From NCBI GenBank assembly GCA_021780705.1, contig JAJXYG010000052.1, positions 1 through 11,593 on the forward strand: a DNA stretch of 11,593 nt. Reading direction: 5' to 3'. Numbering within the stretch: position 1 is the stretch's first letter; each line of letters starts with the position of its first letter. The DNA comes from Bacteroidota bacterium. Its GTDB lineage: Bacteria; Bacteroidota; Bacteroidia; Chitinophagales; Chitinophagaceae. A program made the position numbers and the translations under genes. Shown here one piece after another: positions 1-6,529 of the stretch. The notes beneath the pieces are model-generated. The model did not search any database. It saw only the letters and a list, made by a program, of their open reading frames with translations, and was not told the origin of the DNA.

Positions 1-895
1 AGGCTACCTGGACTCCACGGGCAAAAACCAGGTGATTACCCTGCCCTATTTCAATCCGCTCCCCGATAGCCTGGCTGCCCGCAAAGACACGGTGCATCGC
101 GTCAAAAAGTCTCTTGAAAAATCCTTCCACCTTACCCATAAACAGAAACTGGAAGCCATCCGGTCCTTCCAGATGGATACCGGTTTTGCCCTGATGACCC
201 TGAACGCCTTTTCCAAGGGGCACCTGCGTCATTTTTTCCAAAAAACTTTCCGGACATTGAGAAAGTCAGGGCAAAAGAACCTCGTAATCGACATCCGTGC
301 CAATGGCGGCGGAGACATCAACAAATACGTGCTGCTCACGAAATTTCTGAGAAAGACCCCTTTCCGGGTGGCGGATTCCGCGTATTCCGTCAGCCGGAAT
401 TTTGCGCCCTATACCCGGTACCTCACTTCCGGATTTTTTGCCAACATAGGCCTCAGGTTTCTTACCCACCGGGAAAGTGACGGCAAATACCACTTCAGGT
501 ACTGGGAGCGACATACCTTCAGGCCTAAACGAAAAAATCATTTTAACGGACACTTATATTTGCTTACCAACGGGCTGACCTTTTCGGCCGCTACCCTGTT
601 CTGCAATGCTGTGAAAGGCCAGGACAATGTGACCCTGGTGGGAGAAGAAACCGGCGGGGGTTGGTACGGGAATTCTGGGATTATCATTCCGGAAATCAAA
701 TTGCCCCATACGGGCCTCAGGGTCCGGCTGCCTTTTTTCCGGATTGTACAATACCACCACATTGGCGTGAAGGGCACCGGGGTCATGCCGGATGTCTATA
801 TCGGGCCCCGCTATGAAGACCTGATCCGGGGGGTGGATACCAAAATGGAGTGGGTGAAGCGCCATATCCGGAAATCCTCCCTGGTGCAAAACTGA
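1..895 (+). CDS. S41-family peptidase, C-terminal part (5' end outside window)
   Basis: The reading frame is open from base 2, so this is the 3' part of a gene that starts to the left. The GTG at 32 is only the first in-frame start-like codon and should not be taken as the true start. The protein matches the catalytic core of S41 (C-terminal processing/tricorn-like) serine peptidases. A beta-strand motif VIDIRANGGGD lies around bases 284-316, where the family has IDLRxNxGG. The segment TNGLTFSAATLF carries the likely nucleophile Ser at 584-586, and GEETGGG follows at 641-661. The end motif GTGVMPDVYI (about 776-805) corresponds to the family's 'G.G..PD' close. Family members cleave extracytoplasmic proteins or peptides, but the signal peptide and any PDZ domain would lie upstream, so location and substrate cannot be read here. 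The stop is TGA at 893-895. The gene converges on the permease gene, with 23 bp between stops. Confidence 0.85.
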   Translation, partial: GYLDSTGKNQVITLPYFNPLPDSLAARKDTVHRVKKSLEKSFHLTHKQKLEAIRSFQMDTGFALMTLNAFSKGHLRHFFQKTFRTLRKSGQKNLVIDIRANGGGDINKYVLLTKFLRKTPFRVADSAYSVSRNFAPYTRYLTSGFFANIGLRFLTHRESDGKYHFRYWERHTFRPKRKNHFNGHLYLLTNGLTFSAATLFCNAVKGQDNVTLVGEETGGGWYGNSGIIIPEIKLPHTGLRVRLPFFRIVQYHHIGVKGTGVMPDVYIGPRYEDLIRGVDTKMEWVKRHIRKSSLVQN

Positions 896-918
896 AGGGT
901 GTCCCATGGGTCATTGTC

Positions 919-3363
919 CTATTGCGCCCGTAAGCTGTTTACCGGATTGGCTACTGCCGATTTTATCGCCTGGAAACTGAGGGTCAATAGCGCAATCATC
1001 ACCGCGGCAAGACCCCCGGCGGCAAATACCCCAACGTGGAGATGAATCCGGTAGGCATACCCTTGCAGCCACTGTTCCATGTATACCCCGGCCAGGGGGG
1101 CCGCAATGGCAAAGGCAATGACCATAAGCAGGATAAATTCTTTGGAGAATAAAATGACGATGCTGCCCGCAGAAGCGCCCAGCACCTTGCGGATACCCAC
1201 CTCCTTTACCCTTTTCAGCGCCATAAAGGAAGCCAGTCCATAAAGGCCCAGGCAGCTCAGCAGAATTGCAATGGAAGCAAAGATTTTGTATAAAATGGCG
1301 AGTTGATTTTCCTGGGCATAAAAACTGGCAATCTTGTCATCCAGAAACCGGTACTCATATACCAAACCGGGAAAGGTCTGCTCCCATATTTTTTTCATCG
1401 ATTGCAGGGTGGATGACATTCCGGTCGTTCCCACTTTGATCGCGGCCTGGCTATACATGACATCATCGGTGGTAATCAGCATGGGAGCAAGCCCATTTCG
1501 AAAGGAGCGGTCAATAAAATCTTTCACCACCCCCACCACCGGACACTGAATCCGGTCCCCCCATATGCTTATTTCCTTGTTCAGGATGTCCTGCGGCCTG
1601 GCAAGTCCCAGTTTTTTCACAAAGGATTCATTCACCAAAAACTCCCGGGTCATCTTGGAAGGCTGCAGATTTCTTCCGGCCACCAGTTGTAGGTGGTAGG
1701 TAGGCACGTACTGGTCATCAGCAAATTTGGTAATTGCTTTGAAACCCGCCTCTTTGTCGGCATGGTCAAATTTGAAGGTGCTCCAGAGGTTACCTGCATC
1801 CTCAATAGGGCTGTTGGAACTGAAACTCACGGCCTGCACCCCCTTTAAGGACAACAGCTGTTGCCTTAAATAATCCAGCCTGCTGAGCCGGAGGCTGTCC
1901 ACCCGGAAGGGAACGGTGATCATGGCGTCCTTGTCAAATCCGAGGGGTTGGTTCATAAAAAAGCTCATTTGCTTTATAATAATGAGGGTACCTATGATCA
2001 GCGCCTGGGCAATGACAAATTGAAATACCACCAGGCCCCTGCGTAAGGAGATCCCCCTGGTCCCAGCGGAAGTGATCTTGCTTTTGAGCGCATGCACCGG
2101 ATTAAAGCGGGACAGCACCAGGGAAGGATAAAACCCGGCCAGTGCCGTGACTGCCGCGGTGAATGCCAGCAGGACCAGGGCGATTTCAGGGTGGCCCAGC
2201 AGCGGAAGAGAAAGAGTCATTGCGAGCAATTGATTGATCCATGGCAAGGCCAGTGAATCAATCAGCACGGCCAGCACCACGGCACTCAGGACAATCAGGG
2301 CGGTCTCTAAAAAAAATTGGATCTGTAGCTGGGATTTATTGCTTCCCAGGACCTTTCGGACCCCTACTTCCCTGGCACGGTGTACCGCCTGCGCCGTAGA
2401 CAGGTTGACGAAATTTACGCAGGCGATTAAAGTGATGAATGCCGCGATCAGCCAGAGTACATTGATTAACTGGTGAGAAAGGGTATGTCCGCTGTAATCG
2501 CCTGCCCGGGTGTCGAAATGCACGGCACTGAGTGGCTCTATGATGAAGCCATCCTTATCCCCGGAAGGCCTTACTTTTTGGGCAAAGCCACGTAACTCCT
2601 GGTTGAACCCATCCACTGAAATTCCCTCGGGAAGCATGAGATAGCACCCGAAATCGGTATTGGTACGATCCTGCCAATCGGTGTTGGCAGCCATGTCTCC
2701 CGTGATCCCAGTACCAAAGGCCACCACCATCTTACACTGAAAATCGGTGTTGGCCGGTATGGGAGCGAGGATCCCGGTGACTTTGAGTTCGTCGCTACCA
2801 TGGCTGAATAAGGATCCACCCACCTGGAGCGTAAGGGTTTTCCCCATGGCGGTTTTCCAGTCCCCAAAATATTTTGTGGCCATGTCCTTTGTAAGCAGGA
2901 CCGTATTGGGATCTTTTAAAGATTGATAGGACCCTGCAAGCAGGGGGAAATCAAACATCCTGAAAAAGGAAGGGGTCGTAAAAAACACCCCCCTGTTTTC
3001 TTTGAAAGATCTTTGTGTGGCCCCCGAAGGATCCGGTATGAGCAATTGATCATTGTGGCTTTCCCATACCGGGGCCACCTGCTGTATTTGTGGAAAATCC
3101 GCCTTTATGCTCGTGGGCAGGGGAAAGGGGACCTCCTTGTTATATGAAATATTTCCGGACGCTCCCTGATGGGACCGGGTAAGAACCCGATAGAGGTGAT
3201 CTTTTTGGGGGTGAAAAGTATCAAAACTGGTCTGATAACGGATAACCATAAAAATTGTCAGGGATACGGCAATTCCGATGGCTAAACCCCCAATATTGAT
3301 GAGGGTATAGGTCTTGTGGCGAAGCAGATTTCTGAATGCCGATTTAAAAAAGTTTCTGTACAT
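919..3363 (-). CDS. ABC transporter permease, double FtsX/MacB-PCD type
   Basis: This 814-residue inner-membrane protein is built as two tandem FtsX-like halves. A first membrane segment at about 21-41 follows the basic N-terminus (RNLLRHKTYTLINIGGLAIG). An extracytoplasmic MacB-like domain occupies about 45-295, followed by three membrane segments at about 300-322, 350-372 and 395-415. The second half repeats the plan: a segment at 443-463, an outer domain at 470-685, and segments at about 688-710, 742-762 and 777-797. The FtsX signature just after a membrane helix occurs twice, REVGVRKVLG (331-340) and KEVGIRKVLGA (720-730). Such permeases pair with a separate MacB/LolD-type ATPase and act in mechanotransmission, lipoprotein handling or peptide/drug export. 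No ATPase gene is in the window, so the partner and substrate are unknown. ATG at 3363 is the natural start because the conserved MYRNFFKSAFRNL N-terminus begins there. There is no obvious Shine-Dalgarno sequence. The upstream region has a sigma-54-like promoter and a palindrome. Confidence 0.93.
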   Translation of the reverse strand: MYRNFFKSAFRNLLRHKTYTLINIGGLAIGIAVSLTIFMVIRYQTSFDTFHPQKDHLYRVLTRSHQGASGNISYNKEVPFPLPTSIKADFPQIQQVAPVWESHNDQLLIPDPSGATQRSFKENRGVFFTTPSFFRMFDFPLLAGSYQSLKDPNTVLLTKDMATKYFGDWKTAMGKTLTLQVGGSLFSHGSDELKVTGILAPIPANTDFQCKMVVAFGTGITGDMAANTDWQDRTNTDFGCYLMLPEGISVDGFNQELRGFAQKVRPSGDKDGFIIEPLSAVHFDTRAGDYSGHTLSHQLINVLWLIAAFITLIACVNFVNLSTAQAVHRAREVGVRKVLGSNKSQLQIQFFLETALIVLSAVVLAVLIDSLALPWINQLLAMTLSLPLLGHPEIALVLLAFTAAVTALAGFYPSLVLSRFNPVHALKSKITSAGTRGISLRRGLVVFQFVIAQALIIGTLIIIKQMSFFMNQPLGFDKDAMITVPFRVDSLRLSRLDYLRQQLLSLKGVQAVSFSSNSPIEDAGNLWSTFKFDHADKEAGFKAITKFADDQYVPTYHLQLVAGRNLQPSKMTREFLVNESFVKKLGLARPQDILNKEISIWGDRIQCPVVGVVKDFIDRSFRNGLAPMLITTDDVMYSQAAIKVGTTGMSSTLQSMKKIWEQTFPGLVYEYRFLDDKIASFYAQENQLAILYKIFASIAILLSCLGLYGLASFMALKRVKEVGIRKVLGASAGSIVILFSKEFILLMVIAFAIAAPLAGVYMEQWLQGYAYRIHLHVGVFAAGGLAAVMIALLTLSFQAIKSAVANPVNSLRAQ

Positions 3364-3430
3364 ATCAGGATATTAGGTCCCGTGACTCCGTTACCCCGAG
3401 CAGGTCAATCGATTATATAAATCCTTTTGC

Positions 3431-3446
3431 TTCAAGCCCTGTACCA
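3431..3446 (-). promoter_or_regulatory. candidate sigma-54 (-24/-12) promoter of the permease gene
   Basis: On the minus strand the sequence reads TGGTACAGGGCTTGAA, preceded by AGGAC. This compares with the sigma-54 consensus mrNrYTGGCACG-N4-TTGCW. TGG and TTG fall in the correct register, and the five leading bases and the W fit. The mismatches are T for C and A for G near -24, and A for C at the -12 dinucleotide. Transcription would start near 3421, leaving a leader of about 58 nt before the permease ATG. The -12 mismatch is a real weakness. The placement of a perfect inverted repeat about 85 bp upstream of the inferred start is what makes it credible. Confidence 0.4.
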
Positions 3447-3498
3447 GTCCTATAATTATTTGATAAAGAATTTTTTATACTCCAATTTTTTAAAAATG

Positions 3499-3516
3499 GT
3501 GTCCGAAACCGGACAC
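3499..3516. promoter_or_regulatory. perfect inverted repeat, possible activator site or hairpin
   Basis: GTGTCCG and CGGACAC are separated by AAAC, giving seven perfect base pairs and a 4-base spacer. The centre is about 61 bp upstream of the -24 edge of the sigma-54-like element and about 85 bp upstream of the inferred start. That is where an enhancer-binding protein dimer would sit. An alternative is that, read on the minus strand, the hairpin lies 45 nt after the stop of the secreted-protein gene and is followed by CATTTTTA. It could therefore be that gene's intrinsic terminator. Both roles are possible and the sequence does not decide between them. Confidence 0.5.
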
Positions 3517-3561
3517 TTTTCCATACAGACCGTACAACAATGTTAAAACGATACGCCGCGG

Positions 3562-4212
3562 CTATTCTTCGTAGGGAAACTTGCGGGACGCTTTTCTCAT
3601 AATCGTATTGATCAGGGAATTGATATTACTTCCCAGTCCCCGGGAAAGCGCCTTTTCGTATTTCCAGACCAGGGCCCCGGTTTTGCCATCATTGACACTG
3701 ATCGTGCAATTGCCGGAATTCGTAGCCCCGTAAAACCCAACCAGGGCACCCAGTGCAATAGATGCACCTTCGGACATGGGTTTGTCACTGGTCAGGGATC
3801 CTGAAATAATCCCATCCACATTCAAAATCCTGCACAGATCCGAGGTGGTATAGGCATCCAGTGAATCCGGATAAATATGGTTTTTTATCAGAATGGCATT
3901 GGTCTGTTCGGTAGATTGAAGGGATACATTCAGTCTTTTTTTGAGAAAATAACTCTCCAGCGCACTTTGGAGATCTTTGCCTTCCTTTAGTTGCATTTCT
4001 TTCAACTGATCCGGGGTAATATTTTTCATTTCCCGGGGCCTAAGGTGAATCGACGCGTCAAACGGGATTATGGCCAGGATCCTTTCGTGTCCGGCTATGG
4101 ACTCAAAATCCGGGTTGGTATAAATTGCTTTGGTCTGGGCCATCAGCGGGGTTCCTAAAACCAGGGAGACCATCAGGATGGAGCAACATGCAAGGAAGGA
4201 CTTGGGGTTCAT
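3562..4212 (-). CDS. small secreted protein of unknown function, CsgG/TolB-N-like fold pattern
   Basis: This is a 216-residue protein with a clear Sec signal peptide. A hydrophobic core at about 6-22 is followed by TPLMAQTK, with probable cleavage before Gln26. The cysteines at 9-10 are too early for a lipobox, so it is probably periplasmic rather than a lipoprotein. I do not recognise a named family. The order of elements resembles the TolB-N/CsgG/GNA1162 group of outer-membrane-associated proteins: a strand RILAIIPFD (44-52), a helix with LQSALESYFLKK (81-92), a strand NVSLQS (95-100), then DLCRILNVDGIISGSL (125-140), where those proteins have 'lgvdgii.G.i'. A Gly/Ala-rich stretch (149-167) is followed by NDGKTGALVWKYEKAL, a 'metadata.dG..lW' strand typical of such folds. 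It lies upstream of the permease gene on the same strand, but 198 bp apart with signals between them, so co-transcription is doubtful. The leader has an A-rich TTAAAAAC about 12 bases before ATG. The fold assignment is tentative. Confidence 0.8.
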   Translation of the reverse strand: MNPKSFLACCSILMVSLVLGTPLMAQTKAIYTNPDFESIAGHERILAIIPFDASIHLRPREMKNITPDQLKEMQLKEGKDLQSALESYFLKKRLNVSLQSTEQTNAILIKNHIYPDSLDAYTTSDLCRILNVDGIISGSLTSDKPMSEGASIALGALVGFYGATNSGNCTISVNDGKTGALVWKYEKALSRGLGSNINSLINTIMRKASRKFPYEE

Positions 4213-4275
4213 TGTGAAGTTTTTAACTGGTGTTTAAAAATTGCGTTTTAGATTATTTTCTATGACTTTAAAAGA

Positions 4276-4306
4276 GAAAAATAATGAATTCCTGTTAATA
4301 ATTCAA
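4276..4306 (-). promoter_or_regulatory. candidate Bacteroidota -33/-7 promoter of the 216-residue secreted protein
   Basis: The minus strand reads TTG (4306-4304), then 20 bases, then TATTTTTC (4283-4276). The Bacteroidota primary-sigma consensus is TTTG, about 19-21 bases, TAnnTTTG. The -7 box matches except for its last base. The inferred start near 4270 gives a leader of about 58 nt. AT-rich context makes chance matches likely, so confidence is low. Confidence 0.3.
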
Positions 4307-4439
4307 CCAGGGTACTATTTTTTAGGAGTAGGCTGCCTATAGCGATTTTGTGACACCGTTGCAATACATACCGGATTCCGGGGGACTTCTCACCACTACC
4401 GGGCGTGAGCACCATTATCCGAAATGCGCTCAGTTGCCC

Positions 4440-5531
4440 TTAAATACAATTTGCCGAGTGCAGGGATTCATCCAGCATGACCATGTCTGCATTAAATCCC
4501 GGGGCAATCTTGCCGGTTTGATGACTGATGGCCAGGGCGCGCGCCGGGTACAACCCGGCCATCTTCAGGGATTCTTCCAGGGAGATTCCGCACCGGTCGA
4601 TGCAATTTCTGACCGCCTTAAGCAGGGTCAGCGCCGAACCGCTCAGAATCCCGTTGGATTCATACTTTTCTCCCACCAGATGATGGGGATAAGGGCCTTC
4701 CCGGGTTTCGGTGACCGCATCAGTGATCAGGAAAAGCCGCTCGCCCATCAGCTTTTTAGCCAGTTTGATCATGGAAAAATCGACATGATATCCGTCCGCG
4801 ACGATGCTGGCCATGACGGTCGGATGAAGCAACACGGCTGCCGGAAATCCCGGCTTTCGGTGGTGCAGGGGGCTCATTGCATTGAACAGGTGGGTGGCAA
4901 GCCGCACTCCACGGTCGAAGGCTTCATTGATCTGTTCAAAGGTCCCGTTGCTGTGGCCCGCCGAGACAATAATTCCTTCCCCCTGGATATAATCAATGAT
5001 CTCCGGGTCACAGACTTCCGGGGCCAGGGTGATCACTTTGATCACCCCACGGCCATATTCTACCAGGGAAGTCACTTCCTGCATCGTAGGGGAATGAATG
5101 AAGGAGGCTATGTGGGCACCTTTTTTTTCAGGGTTGATCCAGGGGCCTTCGACATGAAGACCCAGCACTCCGCTGCCCCCTTCCTTCCAATAGGCCCGGA
5201 TGGCATCTATTCCCTTATAAAAGACCTCCATGGAATTGGTAGCGAGAGTAGGCAAAAAATATTTTGCCCCTCCACTCTGGCAATAATCACGGATTTTTTC
5301 CAGGGTATCAGTCTGCGGATATACCGCAAATAATTTGGAATGGGCACCATATAACTGGATGTCAATAAAAGAAGGCGCGAGCATCGCGCCGTGGGCGGCT
5401 AACTTTACCGAGGAAGGCAGCTCTTCGAGGGGAACAATTTTTTCGATCCTTCCTGCGTCCACCACCACGGCGGATTTTTCGATCCAACCATTTCCTGTAA
5501 ATATCTTGTCAGCTGAATATGCGATTGCCAT
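4440..5531 (-). CDS. nagA: N-acetylglucosamine-6-phosphate deacetylase NagA
   Basis: This cytosolic amidohydrolase hydrolyses GlcNAc-6-P to glucosamine-6-P plus acetate, the step that brings chitin- or peptidoglycan-derived amino sugar into glycolysis or wall synthesis. It has 363 residues, the usual length being about 370-390. Numbered from the ATG at 5531, the metal and catalytic residues are visible. FIDIQLYG (about 55-62) stands where E. coli has FIDVQLNG. Glu128 is in HVEGP, His193 in SAGHSNGT, His214 in THLFNAMSPL, and Asp271 in ITDAV. The spacing almost equals that of the E. coli enzyme. An in-frame TTG at 5543 would add four residues and overlap the nitrilase stop. ATG at 5531 is preferred because the E. 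coli-like N-terminus (strand, then IFTG) starts there. It follows the nitrilase gene by 8 bp and is almost surely co-transcribed with it. No nagB, nagE or permease gene is in the window, so the sugar may arrive by cell-wall recycling or a remote uptake locus. Confidence 0.95.
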   Translation of the reverse strand: MAIAYSADKIFTGNGWIEKSAVVVDAGRIEKIVPLEELPSSVKLAAHGAMLAPSFIDIQLYGAHSKLFAVYPQTDTLEKIRDYCQSGGAKYFLPTLATNSMEVFYKGIDAIRAYWKEGGSGVLGLHVEGPWINPEKKGAHIASFIHSPTMQEVTSLVEYGRGVIKVITLAPEVCDPEIIDYIQGEGIIVSAGHSNGTFEQINEAFDRGVRLATHLFNAMSPLHHRKPGFPAAVLLHPTVMASIVADGYHVDFSMIKLAKKLMGERLFLITDAVTETREGPYPHHLVGEKYESNGILSGSALTLLKAVRNCIDRCGISLEESLKMAGLYPARALAISHQTGKIAPGFNADMVMLDESLHSANCI

Positions 5532-5539
5532 TTGATAAT

Positions 5540-6367
5540 TCAATTATGTAAGGTGAAAGAGTCTGCGTCCTTCCAGAAGGGGAATTTGTGTCTTGCTTCT
5601 TCCAGGACCTCCCTGGAAAGGCTACACGTAAAAACATCCTCTTCATGGCTTTTTTGGTATTGTATGGCACCCAGCGGGTCTACCACCATGCTGTCCCCGC
5701 TGTGGTAGATGTCATTGCCGTCACTGCCCACCCGGTTGACCCCCACGACATAACACTGGTTTTCTATGGCCCTTGCCTGAAGCAGGGTTTTCCAGGCATG
5801 TATCCTTCTTTGCGGCCAATTGGCCACATAGATGGCCAGGTCATATTCCGGTTCAGTGGTTTTTCCGGAGAGGTCACCCGGGATTTGCTGGCGGGACCAT
5901 ACCGGGAATCGCAGGTCATAACAGACCAGCAAAAGGATTTTCCATCCATTGACAGAGGCAATCAACCGGCCGTGCCCGGGTGTGTAATGGGAATCTTCAC
6001 CCCCATAGGCAAACAGGTGCCGTTTGTCATAATACCCGTAGCTGCCATTGGGCAGGATCCACAGCAGGCGGTTATAATACCTTTTTTCACCTTGCGCGTC
6101 AGGGCCTTCTTCAATGATGAGACTTCCGGTGAGGGCCACTTTTTTTTCTGCTGCGATCCTTTTCATCCATTCCACGGTGGGGCCCTGCATGGATTCCGCA
6201 AAAAGCTCCGGTCTCATGGTAAATCCGGTGGAAAACATCTCAGGCAGTACCACAATCTGGGTGGGTGCCTGGATCTCCCTGATTTTCTGCTCCAGCATTA
6301 ATAAATTAGCCTGCTTATTTTCCCAAATAAGATCCGGTTGAATGAGGGTGAGTGCAAGAGAGGCCAT
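5540..6367 (-). CDS. carbon-nitrogen hydrolase of the YafV/omega-amidase (Nit2-like) type
   Basis: This is a 275-residue cytosolic nitrilase-superfamily amidase. The Glu-Lys-Cys triad is complete: Glu43 in VLPEMFSTGF, Lys115 in YYDKRHLF, and Cys149 in LLVCYDLRFPVWSR. The extended matches around all three, plus ARAIENQCYVVGVNRVGSDGN and the C-terminal KFPFWKDAD, are those of E. coli YafV and related omega-amidases. These enzymes hydrolyse 2-oxoglutaramate or 2-oxosuccinamate, by-products of glutamine and asparagine transaminases, and so act in metabolite repair. The ATG at 6367 is the first plausible start, directly upstream of the conserved beta-strand (LALTLIQPDL). The gene heads a minus-strand unit with nagA 8 bp downstream. 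The pairing has no obvious shared pathway beyond nitrogen and amide metabolism. Substrate specificity is inferred from family resemblance only. Confidence 0.92.
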   Translation of the reverse strand: MASLALTLIQPDLIWENKQANLLMLEQKIREIQAPTQIVVLPEMFSTGFTMRPELFAESMQGPTVEWMKRIAAEKKVALTGSLIIEEGPDAQGEKRYYNRLLWILPNGSYGYYDKRHLFAYGGEDSHYTPGHGRLIASVNGWKILLLVCYDLRFPVWSRQQIPGDLSGKTTEPEYDLAIYVANWPQRRIHAWKTLLQARAIENQCYVVGVNRVGSDGNDIYHSGDSMVVDPLGAIQYQKSHEEDVFTCSLSREVLEEARHKFPFWKDADSFTLHN

Positions 6368-6529
6368 GGGGTAAAGTTACCCGATTGCCGCAAAAAAATG
6401 GAGCCAAAATCCAAAACCCCTGATTTGGGGGGTATGCAGTAATTGAGTAGTTTTAAATCCTGCCTCGGCGATCCGGTTGCAGCCAGACCACAAAATCTAA
6501 ATAATTACCACGCTTCATGACTTATCAAA
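6368..6529. promoter_or_regulatory. divergent intergenic region between nitrilase-nagA unit and pullulanase
   Basis: These 162 bp must hold the starts of both divergent units. A short inverted repeat GGGTAA-AG-TTACCC (6369-6382) touches the nitrilase start codon and could be an operator or an RNA hairpin over the start site. A second inverted repeat CCCC-TGATTT-GGGG is at about 6417-6430. I see no convincing minus-strand -33/-7 pair for the nitrilase close to its start. Confidence 0.4.
6424..6455 (+). promoter_or_regulatory. candidate Bacteroidota -33/-7 promoter of the pullulanase gene
   Basis: TTTG (6424-6427) is followed after exactly 20 bases by TAGTTTTA (6448-6455). The second element fits the TAnnTTTG box in all but its last base, and the spacing is that of the Bacteroidota primary sigma promoter. 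The inferred start near 6462 gives a leader of about 68 nt before ATG at 6530. Confidence 0.4.

Noticed and set aside
903..910. CCCATGGG palindrome between the converging peptidase and permease stops
   Set aside because: It is eight bases, with no loop and no T-tract. It does not support a terminator.
4350..5333. Plus-strand open frame of 327 codons
   Set aside because: It lies fully antisense to nagA, whose metal-binding motifs are intact. The translation is rich in His, Gly, Gln and Phe and resembles no protein fold.
5532..5543. TTG start giving nagA four extra residues
   Set aside because: ATG at 5531 aligns with the start of E. coli NagA. The TTG start would need overlap with the nitrilase stop and a rare start codon.
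5588..6301. Plus-strand open frame of 237 codons
   Set aside because: It is antisense to the nitrilase gene, which has a full Glu-Lys-Cys triad. No recognisable motif is present in the shadow frame.
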